Below are positions 47,683 to 57,465 of a stretch of 64,000 bases of DNA, piece after piece. Made by a program: the position numbers and the translations under genes. The notes under the pieces are model-generated. The model ran no database searches, was not told where the DNA came from, and saw only the letters and a list, made by a program, of their open reading frames with translations. The number at the start of each line of letters is the position of its first letter. Within the stretch, counting starts at the first letter, position 1. The stretch is from Stratiformator vulcanicus (GTDB taxonomy: Bacteria > Planctomycetota > Planctomycetia > Planctomycetales > Planctomycetaceae), in NCBI RefSeq assembly GCF_007744515.1, contig NZ_CP036268.1:3015712-3079711 (forward strand). Direction: 5' to 3'.

Positions 47683-47799
47683 ACGTCGTCGAAAGGCGAC
47701 CACTCAATTCGACTTGCGTGAACCGGCCGGAAGCATAGCCGGTCCGTCTCTGTGTGGGAGCGGTACCGGGCGAGCGCCTATGCTTCCGGTCGTTTTTTG
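47683..47799 (+). ncRNA. Candidate sigma-54-controlled small RNA
   Basis: About 117 nt from the predicted start to the T-run. No ATG-led reading frame with a ribosome site lies in it. A small hairpin (GTCGTC-GAAA-GGCGAC near 47685) is followed by a long structure: 12-bp stem CCGGAAGCATAG (47727-47738) with CTATGCTTCCGG (47778-47789), inside which CCGGT (47739-47743) pairs with ACCGG (47765-47769), ending in TCGTTTTTTG. Strand is plus; no homologue is known to me. It could instead be a leader for something downstream, but the terminator and the convergent small gene argue against this. Confidence 0.55.
47727..47798 (+). terminator. Intrinsic terminator with extended stem
   Basis: 12-bp perfect outer stem (47727-47738 with 47778-47789) followed by TCG then TTTTTT (47793-47798). 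There is no protein-coding gene on this strand upstream, so it probably ends a non-coding transcript. Confidence 0.75.
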
Positions 47800-47923
47800 C
47801 GCTCGTGAGAGCTGGCGAAGAACGCGTCGACGATCATTGCCGCGATTAGATGGTCTTTAGACCTCGCGCGGCAGCGGGCGAACCTCTGGCGTGAACCGAG
47901 ATTTTTTTCGGGCCGGTTTTGAA

Positions 47924-47944
47924 GCGGCACAAAGCGAGTGCCGC
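47924..47944 (-). terminator. Terminator-like hairpin after the small gene
   Basis: 7-bp perfect stem GCGGCAC / GTGCCGC on the minus strand, 35 nt after the stop at 47979. Only a weak TTC follows, so Rho-independent ending is doubtful. Confidence 0.3.
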
Positions 47945-47978
47945 AACTGCGTCGATCTCGGCCTTCTCAACCGGCGCG

Positions 47979-48176
47979 CTACTCGATCACTTCGCGGGCG
48001 TTGGTCCGGTAGCGGTGGTCGATCTCGTAGAGCCAGCGGCCATCAACGATGACCCGACCCGTCAGTTCATAGGCGCCGGGAGCCAGGGAAAGTGGCAGGC
48101 CCGTCCCGATCTCCCAGACCGGGAGATAGCGTGCGGTTTCGAATCGCTGGGACGCGATAGCTTCAGTCTGTGGCAT
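47979..48176 (-). CDS. Small 65-residue protein of unknown function
   Basis: ATG 48176 with GGGAGG 8 nt upstream, a better ribosome site than most in the window, supports translation. 65 residues, rich in Trp/Tyr/Arg in the second half (RYLPVWEIGTGLPLSLAPGA ... GRWLYEIDHRYRTNAREV), giving a compact, probably beta-rich, soluble fold. No signal peptide or known domain. It converges on the small RNA. An ATG 33 nt further up has no ribosome site. Confidence 0.6.
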   Translation of the reverse strand: MPQTEAIASQRFETARYLPVWEIGTGLPLSLAPGAYELTGRVIVDGRWLYEIDHRYRTNAREVIE

Positions 48177-48469
48177 GAGCGGTACCTCCCGATGAGCGAG
48201 CGATGCCAAGCGGGAGCGAAAGAAGGGATGAAGAGATTGTCAGCCGGCGGGAACAAGATTTGTGCCGCCAGTTCAATATTGCACGAAAATCGACCTTCCG
48301 TGCCCGAATCTGAAGCCGATCCTCCGAAGGATCAGAATTTCCCAATGCGTCAGAGCGGTTTGTAGGCCGCAAGACCCGCATTGATGCGACAACCGGAACC
48401 GGTCTCGATAAAATAATTTCGCAGACCCGCCAAGAGCATCGACGGCCCGGTTCAGCGAAAGGTCATTCT

Positions 48470-49288
48470 TTGTTTCGAATTTGCAGCTTCGAAAGCCGCC
48501 GCGCGTCCGATATGCAACGTTTGATCGAGCGATTTGGCGGCGTAGCGACCGTCGCGCCGTCGATGAGGGAGATCCCGCTCGAACAAAATGACGAGGCGCT
48601 CGCATTCGGGGAACGACTCTTCGCGGGTGAGATTGACGCGGTCATCTTCCTTACCGGGGTCGGCGCTCGGGCGCTGGTCGATGCGCTGTCGACCCGATAT
48701 GCAACTGAGGACGTGCTGTCCCAGTTTCGCCGGACGACCTTGATCGTCCGCGGTCCGAAGCCGACGGCCGTGCTCAAACAATGGAAGCTCGACATCGCCC
48801 ACCGCGCGCCGGAACCGAACACGTGGCGGGAGCTGATTGAGACACTTCGCCGAGAGACTGACCTCTCTGGCAAGACCGTCGCTGTGCAGGAATACGGCCG
48901 CCCCAACGAGCAGTTCTACCAAGAATTGAGGGCGCTCGGAGCGACGGTCATCGCAGCCCCCGTCTATCGCTGGGCTCTGCCGGAAGATACGGCGCCGCTC
49001 GAAGCCGCCGTGCGGTCCGCGACGGATGGCGATTTCGACGCCCTGCTTTTCACGAGCGCGAACCAAGTCGACAACTGCCTCGAAATTGCCGATCGAACCG
49101 TCGGCAAAGATCGATTTATCACGGCTGTAAAGCAGAGTGCGGTTTGCTCGATCGGACCGACGTGCTCAGAAGCGCTCGTCTCGGTCGGCCTAATGCCCGA
49201 TGTCGAGGCATCGCCGCCGAAAATGGGTCAGCTCGTCCGTGCGGCGTTCGAGTGCCTTGCCAACAGGGCTGAGGAAAGCCGAAGCTGA
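48470..49288 (+). CDS. hemD: Uroporphyrinogen-III synthase
   Basis: Cyclises hydroxymethylbilane to uroporphyrinogen III. 272 residues from TTG 48470, with GAAAGG 6 nt upstream. The two-domain flavodoxin-like pattern is typical of this poorly conserved family: [64 protein letters not shown] and [17 protein letters not shown]. First of three haem genes (hemD-hemE-hemY). Confidence 0.87.
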   Translation: MFRICSFESRRASDMQRLIERFGGVATVAPSMREIPLEQNDEALAFGERLFAGEIDAVIFLTGVGARALVDALSTRYATEDVLSQFRRTTLIVRGPKPTAVLKQWKLDIAHRAPEPNTWRELIETLRRETDLSGKTVAVQEYGRPNEQFYQELRALGATVIAAPVYRWALPEDTAPLEAAVRSATDGDFDALLFTSANQVDNCLEIADRTVGKDRFITAVKQSAVCSIGPTCSEALVSVGLMPDVEASPPKMGQLVRAAFECLANRAEESRS

Positions 49289-49350
49289 GTCCAACGCAAC
49301 TTTGTTGCGGACCAACTTTTTTAGACGCACATTCTTCTGAAACGCCAACT

Positions 49351-50412
49351 GTGACGACGCCAGAACTTGATGCCAGCCGATTCATGAAAGCGGTCCGCCG
49401 GGAACCGGTCGACACGACCCCGCTGTGGATCATGCGTCAGGCCGGACGCTATCTGCCCGAGTATCAGCAGATCCGTAAGGGGAAGACGTTCCTCGAATTT
49501 TGTAAGAACCCCGACCTGGCCGCCGAAGCAACCCTCTCTGCACGTGAGGTCCTCGGCGTCGATGCGGCAATCCTGTTCGCGGACCTGCCCACCATCCTGG
49601 AACCGCTGGGCTTCGGACTCGACTATCAACCCGGCCCGGTCATCGACAATCCATTTCGGATCGGGTCGACGATCGATGACGTGCGGGAACTCGAAGATGT
49701 CGGTGAGATGGGCTATGTCTTCGATACGGTCCGGAAAGTCCGCAAGGGACTGCCTGACGATATCCCCCTGATCGGCTTTGCCGGCTCGCCGTTCACACTC
49801 GCTTCGTACGCGATCGAGGGAAGCGGATCCAAACATTACATTCACGTTAAGACGTTGATGTATTCGGCTCCTGAATTGTGGCACGAGTTCTCATCGCGTT
49901 TAGCCCGAGCGATCACGAAGTACCTGATCGCTCAATTAAACGCCGGTTGCCAATGCGTGCAATTATTCGACAGTTGGGCCGGTTGTCTCGGCCCGAACGA
50001 CTATCGCGAGTTCGTGTTGCCGCATCTGAAATCGGTTATTGAACAGGTATCGCCGCACGGCCCGGTGATTAACTTCCTGACCGGGAATCCGGCGCTGTTG
50101 CCGCTTTGCGCCGAAGCTGGCGGCGAGGTCATCGGACTCGATTGGCGCGTCGACCTCGCCGACGGCTGGAAGATGGTCGGACACGACAGGGCGGTGCAGG
50201 GGAACCTCGAACCGGTCGTGCTGTTCGCGGAGCTGCCGACAATCGAAGCGCGGGCGAAAGCGGTGCTCGATGCTGCCGCCGGTCGGCCGGGACATATTTT
50301 TAATCTCGGCCACGGGGTGATGCCGGGGATGAATCCCGACCACGTTAAAGCGCTCGTCGAGATCGTGCATGAGCACGGATCGAAAACAAACGCCGCCTCA
50401 GATTTTGCTTAA
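49351..50412 (+). CDS. hemE: Uroporphyrinogen decarboxylase
   Basis: Removes four carboxyl groups from uroporphyrinogen III to give coproporphyrinogen III. 353 residues from GTG 49351. The N-terminal [15 protein letters not shown] substrate-binding Arg motif and [16 protein letters not shown] are intact; the catalytic Asp is in [15 protein letters not shown]-terminal [17 protein letters not shown] is conserved. 62 bp after hemD and 17 bp before hemY, so operonic. Confidence 0.97.
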   Translation: MTTPELDASRFMKAVRREPVDTTPLWIMRQAGRYLPEYQQIRKGKTFLEFCKNPDLAAEATLSAREVLGVDAAILFADLPTILEPLGFGLDYQPGPVIDNPFRIGSTIDDVRELEDVGEMGYVFDTVRKVRKGLPDDIPLIGFAGSPFTLASYAIEGSGSKHYIHVKTLMYSAPELWHEFSSRLARAITKYLIAQLNAGCQCVQLFDSWAGCLGPNDYREFVLPHLKSVIEQVSPHGPVINFLTGNPALLPLCAEAGGEVIGLDWRVDLADGWKMVGHDRAVQGNLEPVVLFAELPTIEARAKAVLDAAAGRPGHIFNLGHGVMPGMNPDHVKALVEIVHEHGSKTNAASDFA

Positions 50413-50429
50413 GCCTTGGTAATCCTCGT

Positions 50430-51863
50430 ATGACCAATGCAATCGAAGTGCAGCAGCGGCGCCCGCGAGTGGCCGTCGTCGGCGGTGGTCTCGCCGGGCT
50501 TGCGGCGGCAAATCGTCTCTGCGAAGGAGCCAGCGGTGTTCGACCGGAGGTCACGCTATTTGAAGCGGGCGATCGACTAGGCGGCGTCATCAAGACAGAG
50601 CACGACGCCGGATTTCTAATTGAACACGGGCCAGACATGTTCCTGACGAAACCGGCGATCGTTTCGCTGTGCGAACGTCTCGGCTTGGCGGACCGGCTAA
50701 TTGCGACCAATAGCGAGAATCGGCGATCGCTCGTGCTGAGAAACGGGCGCCCCGTCCCTATTCCCGAGGGATTCTCATTACTTTCGCCCGGCAATCCCTG
50801 GGCAATTCTTAAGACACGTCTTTTCTCGCCGCTTGGTAAAATCCGCCTGGGTGCCGAATTCTTTATCCCCGCCCGTCGCGACGATGCGGATGAAAGCCTG
50901 AAGTCCTTTGCGACCCGCCGACTCGGGCGGCAGGTGTATGAGCGACTGATCGAGCCCCTCGTCGGAGGCATCTATACGGCTGATCCGGCGAAGCTGAGCC
51001 TTAATGCGACCCTCCCCCGATTTGTAGAGATGGAACGCAAGTCAGGAGGACTAATTAAGGCCAAATTGGCCGAGAGAGGGAACGCAACACAATCATCGGC
51101 AGCCGGCACCGGTGCCCGCTACGGCATGTTCGCCTCGTTCCCGAATGGTGTTTCGGAATTAATCGGACGACTGGCTGAACAAGTTGCTGACCGGGCGATA
51201 ATTAAAACGTCGACACCGATCCAAGGAATCGATCACACCGAAGACGGTTATATTATCTCGACCGAAAACGCCCCGGCAGAAACGTTTGATGGCGTCTTAA
51301 TGGCGGCATCGGCTCAAACAACGGCCAAGCTATTAAGGCAGATCGATGAAAAGACGGCCGATCTGCTCGACGGGATCGAATATGCGTCGAGCGCGGTGGT
51401 GGTGACGTGCCATCGACTTGAAGATATCAATAACCCGATGGACGCCTTCGGCCTCGTGATACCATCCTTGGAACACCGCAAACCGCTTGCGATCTCTTAC
51501 ACATCGCGCAAGTTTCCGGGCCGCGCGCCGGAGGGCACGATCCTGCTGCGAACATTTCTTGGCGGCGCAATGCATCCGGAAATCTTAAAGAACAGCAATG
51601 AAGAGCTGCTCCACATCACGCTGCACGAACTCGATGCGATTTTCGGATTGCGGGCGGAACCTCTCCTGTCGCGCGTCGTGCGATGGGATCAGGCGATGCC
51701 GCAATACAACCTCGGCCACTGCGAACGTGTCGATCAGATTGATCTCAGACTCGCCGACTTCCCGACCCTCGCCGTGGCAGGGAACGCCTATCGCGGCGTG
51801 GGGCTGCCCGACGTCGTCGAGAACGCCGAGCAAGCCGCGATGAAGATTCTGAACGCAATTTAA
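50430..51863 (+). CDS. hemY: HemY-type protoporphyrinogen/coproporphyrinogen oxidase
   Basis: 477-residue FAD-dependent oxidase. FAD-binding motif AVVGGGLAGLAAANRL, then LFEAGDRLGGVIKTE and GFLIEHGPDMF; the C-terminal motif GNAYRGVGLPDVVENAEQAA is characteristic. HemY enzymes oxidise protoporphyrinogen IX or, in Gram-positive-type pathways (CgoX), coproporphyrinogen III; sequence alone does not separate these. With hemD and hemE it forms a late-haem operon. It converges on rny. Confidence 0.93.
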   Translation: MTNAIEVQQRRPRVAVVGGGLAGLAAANRLCEGASGVRPEVTLFEAGDRLGGVIKTEHDAGFLIEHGPDMFLTKPAIVSLCERLGLADRLIATNSENRRSLVLRNGRPVPIPEGFSLLSPGNPWAILKTRLFSPLGKIRLGAEFFIPARRDDADESLKSFATRRLGRQVYERLIEPLVGGIYTADPAKLSLNATLPRFVEMERKSGGLIKAKLAERGNATQSSAAGTGARYGMFASFPNGVSELIGRLAEQVADRAIIKTSTPIQGIDHTEDGYIISTENAPAETFDGVLMAASAQTTAKLLRQIDEKTADLLDGIEYASSAVVVTCHRLEDINNPMDAFGLVIPSLEHRKPLAISYTSRKFPGRAPEGTILLRTFLGGAMHPEILKNSNEELLHITLHELDAIFGLRAEPLLSRVVRWDQAMPQYNLGHCERVDQIDLRLADFPTLAVAGNAYRGVGLPDVVENAEQAAMKILNAI

Positions 51864-51892
51864 ACAGACCGGTCGTAACCCGACATACTGAA

Positions 51893-53434
51893 TCAGCGCG
51901 CGAATTCAATGCTTCGAGTCTCACGCAGAACCGAGACTTTAATTTCGCCGGGGTATGTCAGCGTCTGTTCGATCGCATCGGCAATTTCTTTGCTCATCTT
52001 CGCGGCCTCGCGATCATTAACGGCGGTCGCGTCGACGACGATTCGAATCTCACGCCCCGCCTGCACCGCGTAGCAGTGGTCGACGCCGGGGAAACCGTTG
52101 GCGAGCGCTTCCAACTCTTCGAGTCGGCGAACGTATTTCTCCAAGGTCTCGCGCCGCGCGCCGGGCCGCGCTGCCGAGACCGCATCGGCCGCGGCGACGA
52201 GCACGGTGAAGATATACTCCGGCCGAATGTCGTCGTGATGTCCGCGGGCGGCGTGAACGACCTCGTCGCCTTCGCCATATCGCTTCAGAAGTTCGGCACC
52301 GACGGCGGGGTGCCCGCCTTCCATCTCGTGATCGGCCGCTTTGCCGATGTCATGTAAGAATCCACAACGGCGGGCCATATCACCGTCGAGTCCGAGTTGC
52401 TCGGCCATCAGGCCGGTCAGGTGAGCGACTTCGATCGAGTGCCGCCGCACGTTCTGGCTGTAACTGGTCCGGAACTGCAGTCGCCCCATCAGGTCAAGAA
52501 TCTTTTCGTGCAGCCCGGTCAGGCCGGCTTCCTGTGAGGCCTCGATTCCCATCTTGCGAATGTGGGCGTCCATTTCTTTCTGCGTCTCTTCGACGACCTC
52601 TTCGATCCGCGTCGGGTGAATGCGGCCATCTTCGATTAACTTTTGCAACGCGAGTTTGCCGATCTCCCGGCGGACGCTGTCGAAGGCGGAGACCACCACG
52701 ACCCCCGGTGTATCGTCGACCACGACATCGACTCCGGTCGCTTTCTCGAAGGCGCGAATGTTTCGCCCCTCGCGACCGATAATGCGGCCTTTCATCTCGT
52801 CGCTGGGGATGTCGACCGTTGAGACTGTCGTTTCGGATGTGTGCGGCGCGGCGTAACGCTGGACCGCCATGCCGATGATTTCTCGGGCCTGCTGATCGCA
52901 TTGCTCTTTAATTTCCGACTGATGCTTCAACAGCAAAGCGCCCGTCTCGTCCCGCAATTGCTTGTCCAGCCGATCCAAGAGCAACTCGGTCGCCTTGGGC
53001 TTGTCGAGTTCGCTGATCTTGTGCAGCAGGTCCTGCTCTTCCCGCAGCACGCGATCGAGTTCTTTCTGCCGGCTATCCATCGCCTTGCCGCGATCGGAAA
53101 TCTTCTTCTGCTGCGTTTCGAGCATCCGTTCTTTTTTGAGGTACGCCTCCTGCGATTCATCAAGCATCGCCTCACGTTTATCGAGGCGTTTCTCCTGTCG
53201 GCGGAGCTCGTCGCGATCCTGATCGAGTTCTTTTTCCGCCTCTTCGCGACGCTTCAGCAGAAGCTCTTTGGCCTCAAGCTCTTTCGACTTGAGCAAATTT
53301 TGGCCTTCCCGCTCGGCATCGGCGAGAATCGCGTCGCGATCCTTATAGGCAGCCCCGCGACGGAGCCGGTCGAAGAAAAATCCCAGCAAACAGCCCACGA
53401 CGAGCGCGATGGCGCCGATCACATAATCATTCAT
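51893..53434 (-). CDS. rny: Ribonuclease Y
   Basis: Membrane-anchored endoribonuclease starting bulk mRNA decay. About 513 residues from ATG 53434, with GAGG 6 nt upstream (a TTG four codons earlier is poorer). N-terminal membrane helix ([19 protein letters not shown]), long coiled coil (about 30-180), KH domain with [17 protein letters not shown], then HD domain with [10 protein letters not shown] and [14 protein letters not shown] metal ligands. Domain order and length match Bacillus RNase Y. Confidence 0.97.
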   Translation of the reverse strand: MNDYVIGAIALVVGCLLGFFFDRLRRGAAYKDRDAILADAEREGQNLLKSKELEAKELLLKRREEAEKELDQDRDELRRQEKRLDKREAMLDESQEAYLKKERMLETQQKKISDRGKAMDSRQKELDRVLREEQDLLHKISELDKPKATELLLDRLDKQLRDETGALLLKHQSEIKEQCDQQAREIIGMAVQRYAAPHTSETTVSTVDIPSDEMKGRIIGREGRNIRAFEKATGVDVVVDDTPGVVVVSAFDSVRREIGKLALQKLIEDGRIHPTRIEEVVEETQKEMDAHIRKMGIEASQEAGLTGLHEKILDLMGRLQFRTSYSQNVRRHSIEVAHLTGLMAEQLGLDGDMARRCGFLHDIGKAADHEMEGGHPAVGAELLKRYGEGDEVVHAARGHHDDIRPEYIFTVLVAAADAVSAARPGARRETLEKYVRRLEELEALANGFPGVDHCYAVQAGREIRIVVDATAVNDREAAKMSKEIADAIEQTLTYPGEIKVSVLRETRSIEFAR

Positions 53435-53672
53435 CTGCGGCCTCAAACTTCGCCGCGTCGAGCACTGTCCCCGTCAGGGAATACGTCGTGCGGCAAAGGT
53501 TAAAATGTTTGGCGGAGGTACTTCAGATGCCGCCGAAGAAAAAGGGCGGAATCCGAATAGATCGTTACCTACCGAACGGCGAGCCGACTGCTGAAGCAGA
53601 CGCTGCTATTCGGGATGCCCCGGCAAATAGAACCGCGGACCGACGAGAGGTCTCAGGCGAGGGGAGCAGGAA

Positions 53673-54137
53673 TCAGCGGATCGGGACCCGTCCGGCGAAA
53701 TCGGAATTTCTGCGGGACGAAGCTATCGCAAGCGTCGGCGTCGTAAGTCGATCAGCAGGTTGGTCGGTGATCCAAATTCGAGTTGTCTCGCCGAATCGAT
53801 TGATCTCAGTGGCGAAGTGGTCCGCAAGGCGATGAGACATCTCACGGTCCTTACTTGGATTTCGCTCTGATCGGTTGTCTGCTGCGTCGACAGTTGCCCA
53901 AAATGCCACCAGAAAAGTGACAAGGATGATAAGGAATATCGTGACCATTCGGGCATAGCCGGTTAACTTGCGGAATCCGCGAACACCGTCGCCCCATCGA
54001 TGATGGCCCAACGCCGGACGACGTTTCATGGTCGACCGGAACACGTTCGCCGGACGGTCGGAAGCCGCGATTGGCTCCGTTCCGTCCGTGGGCAGATGGT
54101 ATTCGTCGATGCGGAAAGGTTCAATCGACGCGGCCAT
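53673..54137 (-). CDS. Hypothetical single-pass membrane protein
   Basis: About 154 residues from ATG 54137, so it lies clear of the divergent tilS gene. The longer open frame (to 54632) would run antisense through tilS and is rejected. One strong membrane helix (MVTIFLIILVTFLVAFWATV) follows an Arg-rich stretch; the C-terminal part (SHRLADHFATEINRFGETTRIWITDQP) looks like a folded domain. No known family. The start is uncertain. Confidence 0.5.
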   Translation of the reverse strand: MAASIEPFRIDEYHLPTDGTEPIAASDRPANVFRSTMKRRPALGHHRWGDGVRGFRKLTGYARMVTIFLIILVTFLVAFWATVDAADNRSERNPSKDREMSHRLADHFATEINRFGETTRIWITDQPADRLTTPTLAIASSRRNSDFAGRVPIR

Positions 54138-54253
54138 TCCGCCACATCTTGCAACGAATGAGCGGGGTTTCGTTCGTGTTTTCGACCGGCTTATTCCGAG
54201 TACGTGACCGGTGAATTCATTTCCGACCCGCGACATGTCCGAAAATTTCGTCA

Positions 54254-55255
54254 ATGATTGATACCGTTCGCCGGTGCTTAGCCCGGTTCGAACTCTCGCC
54301 TCGTCAGTTGCTCGTTGCCGTTTCCGGCGGCCCAGACAGCATCGCGCTGCTGAGGGCACTCGCGGAAATCGCCGCCACAAGTCACGGCGGCGCACCGACT
54401 GCCGCGCATGTCGATCATCGACTTCGCTCTGAATCATCCGAGGATGCCGCATGGGTCGCTGACGAATGTCGACGCCTCGGCATCGCGTGCCACATTCGGA
54501 CGGCGGATGTCCCGCAGGCGATGGCGAGCGAAGCCGGATCGCTTGAGGAGTCGGCCCGCCGACTGCGATATGAGAACCTGACTGCTCTCGCCGATGAACT
54601 GGATTTGCCGACGGTCGCCACCGCTCATACACGCAACGATCAGGTCGAGACGATCTTGCATCACATCGTCCGGGGGACCGGTTTGGAGGGGCTCGGCGGA
54701 ATGCCGGAGATGCGGCCGCTGAATGAGAAGATTCAGTTGCTCCGACCGATGCTGGACGTCAGCAAGGCAGAGGTCCTGCGTTATCTCGAGAGCTGCGAGC
54801 AGCAATTTCTCGTCGATTCGACGAATCGCGACGAACGATTCACTCGGAATCGACTGCGTCATCAACTCATCCCGCTCCTGACGCAGCAGTACAATCCGGC
54901 AATCGAGGAGAGTTTGTTGCGTCTTGGGCAAACGGCCTCGGAGGCCCAAGCGGCCCTGCGAAGCATCGCGATCGAGAAGTCACGGACCGCGTTGATCATG
55001 CGGGAAGCCGATCGCCTTGTCGTTGCGACCGGACCGATCGCCTCGCTACCAAGGCATCTGATTCGCGAGGTATGGGTGGTGTTGTGGAACGAATCGAATT
55101 GGCCCCGCGCCGGGATGGGCAAGGCGGAGTGGGAGGCCCTGGCGGACGTGACCGTCGGCAATCGCACCGCCGTTTCGCTCCCCGACCTCGTCGAGGCCCG
55201 CCGTCACGTCGACCGAGTCATCGCGATTCGTCGCATTCGCAGTTCCAACGAATGA
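54254..55255 (+). CDS. tilS: tRNA(Ile)-lysidine synthase
   Basis: Adds lysine to C34 of the CAU anticodon of tRNA-Ile2 so it reads AUA. 333 residues. The PP-loop SGGPDS is at 25-30 (LLVAVSGGPDSIALLRAL); HVDHRLRSESSEDA and VATAHTRNDQVETILHHIVRGTGLEGLGGM follow, with LRPMLDVSK and the DSTNRDERFTRNRLRHQLIP motif. The C-terminal domain is short. Divergent from the small membrane protein gene. Confidence 0.96.
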   Translation: MIDTVRRCLARFELSPRQLLVAVSGGPDSIALLRALAEIAATSHGGAPTAAHVDHRLRSESSEDAAWVADECRRLGIACHIRTADVPQAMASEAGSLEESARRLRYENLTALADELDLPTVATAHTRNDQVETILHHIVRGTGLEGLGGMPEMRPLNEKIQLLRPMLDVSKAEVLRYLESCEQQFLVDSTNRDERFTRNRLRHQLIPLLTQQYNPAIEESLLRLGQTASEAQAALRSIAIEKSRTALIMREADRLVVATGPIASLPRHLIREVWVVLWNESNWPRAGMGKAEWEALADVTVGNRTAVSLPDLVEARRHVDRVIAIRRIRSSNE

Positions 55256-55428
55256 ACTCATCGACGTTTCTGGATTTCAACATGCGGCACGTTTAGACTG
55301 CGCTCCGCCATCGGTGTTGATCACGCGTCACCGGAATCGATTCAAGTCGATTCGACGTTTTGAGTCGATTCCAACGGTCCACACAACTTGTTCATCCATC
55401 CTTGACCATCCACTGAGGAGACTGCCCC

Positions 55429-57138
55429 GTGAGCGCCGAAGGGAGCAGCACCGCTGCCGCGAAACCCAGCCACAACCAAGTCCTGTTTTGGGGCTGCTTT
55501 ATCGCCCTAATTACAACGTCATTCGCGTTCGTCGGGCGATTAAGCCTGTTGAATGTCTGGGCCGCCGAGTTCAGTCTCGATCCGGCCGAGACCGGTCGGC
55601 TCGCCGGGATCGGTATCTGGCCGTTCGCGGTCAGCATCATCGGGTTCAGCCTGTTCATCGATCGCATCGGCTACAAGACGGCGATGATCGTCGCCTTCAT
55701 CGGGCATTTAACGTGGACCGTGATGGCGGTCACCGCCTACTACGTTGAAGACAAAGAAGTCGGTTTCCAGTTGCTCTACTGGGGCAGCCTGATCGTCTCG
55801 CTGGCGAATGGATCGGTCGAAGCGTTCATCAATCCGGTCGTCGCGACGATGTTCAGTGATGCCAAAACAAAATGGCTCAACATTTTACACGCGGGCTGGC
55901 CGGCCGGACTGGTCGTCACCGGTCTGTTCGTCATGGGGGTGGATGCCTACGACGCCGGTGCTGAGTCGGTCACTCCGTGGGCCGTCAAAGTCGGGGTCAT
56001 CGGCCTGCCGACCTTAATCTACTTCATCATGCTGATCGGCCAGAGCTTCCCGGAGAGTGAACGAGTCGCCGCTGGCGTCAGTTATCGCGACATGTTGCGA
56101 GAATTCGGGATCGGCGGAGCGCTCGTTGTCGGATTCCTGCTCACGCTGCAGTTGATGGACTTCTTCTCGGGCGGAGACACCGCGACATTGGCGTTGTGGC
56201 AGAAGCTGATGTTTATCGGCATTGGCGTCGGGGTTGTCGCTGCATTCGGGGCCTATACGCGGTCGATCGGTAATCCGATGTTGCTGTTCCTCATTCTGAT
56301 CATGATGCCGCTGGCAACGACGGAAATCGGAACAGATGGTTGGATCACCGCGATCATGGAAGGAGCTGCTGAGAACATTCCCGAAGGCGTCCCGTTCCAC
56401 CCCGCGATGGTTCTGGTTTACACGTCGGCGATCATGCTCGTGCTACGGTTCTTCGCCGGTCCGCTCGTTCACTTGGTCTCGCCACTCGGCCTGCTGGCGA
56501 TCAGCGCGATTCTGGCGATCGGCGGTCTGACCTGGCTCAGTTCCGCTCAAGCAATCGGGATTCTTGGTGCGGCAACGCTCTACGGCGTGGGTAAAACATT
56601 CTTCTGGCCGACAATGCTTGGCGTTGTGTCCGAGCAATGTCCGCGAGGGGGTGCCTTTACGCTCAATGCGATCAGCGGCATCGGAATGCTCGCCGTCGGT
56701 ACGCTCGGATTCCCTTATATTGGCATCCTGCAGTCGGACGCGCAGAAGAGCGCTCTGGTCGCCTCCGAAGAACTCAACGAAGCATTACCCGGTCTGGTGG
56801 AAAACGACAAACTTCAGCCGGTCACGCCGAAGGCGAGCTACGAAGTCCTCAAGTACACGGCAATCGATGATGCCGCTTTGACATCGCTGATCGAGGAAGA
56901 GGCCGGCTCCGCGGAAGCAGCGACGGAGTTGAAGGAGAAGGTCAAGAGCGTGCGTGACCGCAGTAATCAGAAGGCACTCTTAACAATGGCTGCCTTCCCG
57001 ACCTTCATGCTGGTCTGCTATCTGATTCTGGTGATCTACTTCCGGACCAAAGGCGGTTACAAAGCCGAGGTACTAACTCATGATCCCGGCGAGAAAGCCG
57101 ACGAGTTTGCCGGCGGAGTTGCCGCGGCAGTGGAGTGA
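55429..57138 (+). CDS. MFS transporter
   Basis: 569 residues from GTG 55429 with GAGGAG about 9 nt upstream. About 12 membrane helices; conserved signature-like loop [15 protein letters not shown] between helices 2 and 3. An unusual 90-residue soluble loop (about 445-530, [20 protein letters not shown] ... [25 protein letters not shown]) precedes the last helix. Substrate unknown. Ended by a strong terminator. Confidence 0.85.
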   Translation: MSAEGSSTAAAKPSHNQVLFWGCFIALITTSFAFVGRLSLLNVWAAEFSLDPAETGRLAGIGIWPFAVSIIGFSLFIDRIGYKTAMIVAFIGHLTWTVMAVTAYYVEDKEVGFQLLYWGSLIVSLANGSVEAFINPVVATMFSDAKTKWLNILHAGWPAGLVVTGLFVMGVDAYDAGAESVTPWAVKVGVIGLPTLIYFIMLIGQSFPESERVAAGVSYRDMLREFGIGGALVVGFLLTLQLMDFFSGGDTATLALWQKLMFIGIGVGVVAAFGAYTRSIGNPMLLFLILIMMPLATTEIGTDGWITAIMEGAAENIPEGVPFHPAMVLVYTSAIMLVLRFFAGPLVHLVSPLGLLAISAILAIGGLTWLSSAQAIGILGAATLYGVGKTFFWPTMLGVVSEQCPRGGAFTLNAISGIGMLAVGTLGFPYIGILQSDAQKSALVASEELNEALPGLVENDKLQPVTPKASYEVLKYTAIDDAALTSLIEEEAGSAEAATELKEKVKSVRDRSNQKALLTMAAFPTFMLVCYLILVIYFRTKGGYKAEVLTHDPGEKADEFAGGVAAAVE

Positions 57139-57181
57139 ATCAGGAACGCTGATTCAACATCCGCCAAGAAATTGCGATCGG

Positions 57182-57210
57182 CCGCCCGAGTTTTTCTCGG
57201 GCGGTTTTTT
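57182..57210 (+). terminator. Terminator of MFS gene
   Basis: 9-bp stem CCGCCCGAG (57182-57190) with CTCGGGCGG (57196-57204), loop TTTTT, then TTTTTT (57205-57210). A textbook Rho-independent terminator 44 nt after the stop. Confidence 0.9.
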
Positions 57211-57275
57211 GTTGGAGCGGCGCTGAATCTATTGAAGCGCTCCCTGTCGGCCGCGGCTAAACATTCGCCACACGC

Positions 57276-57312
57276 AAAAAAACGACCCCGGCTTCACGTG
57301 GAAGCCGGGGTC
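57276..57312 (-). terminator. Strong minus-strand terminator
   Basis: 12-bp perfect stem (57301-57312 with 57284-57295), 5-nt loop, followed by TTTTTTT (57282-57276) on the minus strand after a single G. There is no protein gene upstream of it on that strand apart from the 13-codon frame. Confidence 0.9.
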
Positions 57313-57423
57313 CGGAATTAGTCTCGTCAAATGCGTCTGTCGTTGCGATGACACGTGGTCGAAGCAATTCGAGTCGCGAGACGAGGAGGTGGCTGTCAGA
57401 CGGGACAGCCCGCCGGCGGTCCG

Positions 57424-57465
57424 CTATGCGACACCACCTCGTTGGCAATTAGAATCAGATATCAC
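57424..57465 (-). CDS. 13-residue leader-type peptide
   Basis: GTG ATA TCT GAT ... GCA TAG, giving MISDSNCQRGGVA (one Cys, one Arg, two Gly). Shine-Dalgarno AGGAGG lies 7 nt upstream, the best ribosome site in the window. No repeated codon typical of amino-acid attenuation is present. It could be a leader peptide or a microprotein; it is only a candidate. Confidence 0.4.
   Translation of the reverse strand: MISDSNCQRGGVA

Noticed and set aside
53488-53835. 115-codon plus-strand ORF between rny and tilS
   Set aside because: It overlaps the minus-strand membrane protein antisense, and lacks a convincing ribosome site or domain.
54138-54632. N-terminal extension of the minus-strand ORF 53673-54632
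   Set aside because: It runs antisense through the start of tilS, which is a certain gene, so only the part from 54137 down is kept.
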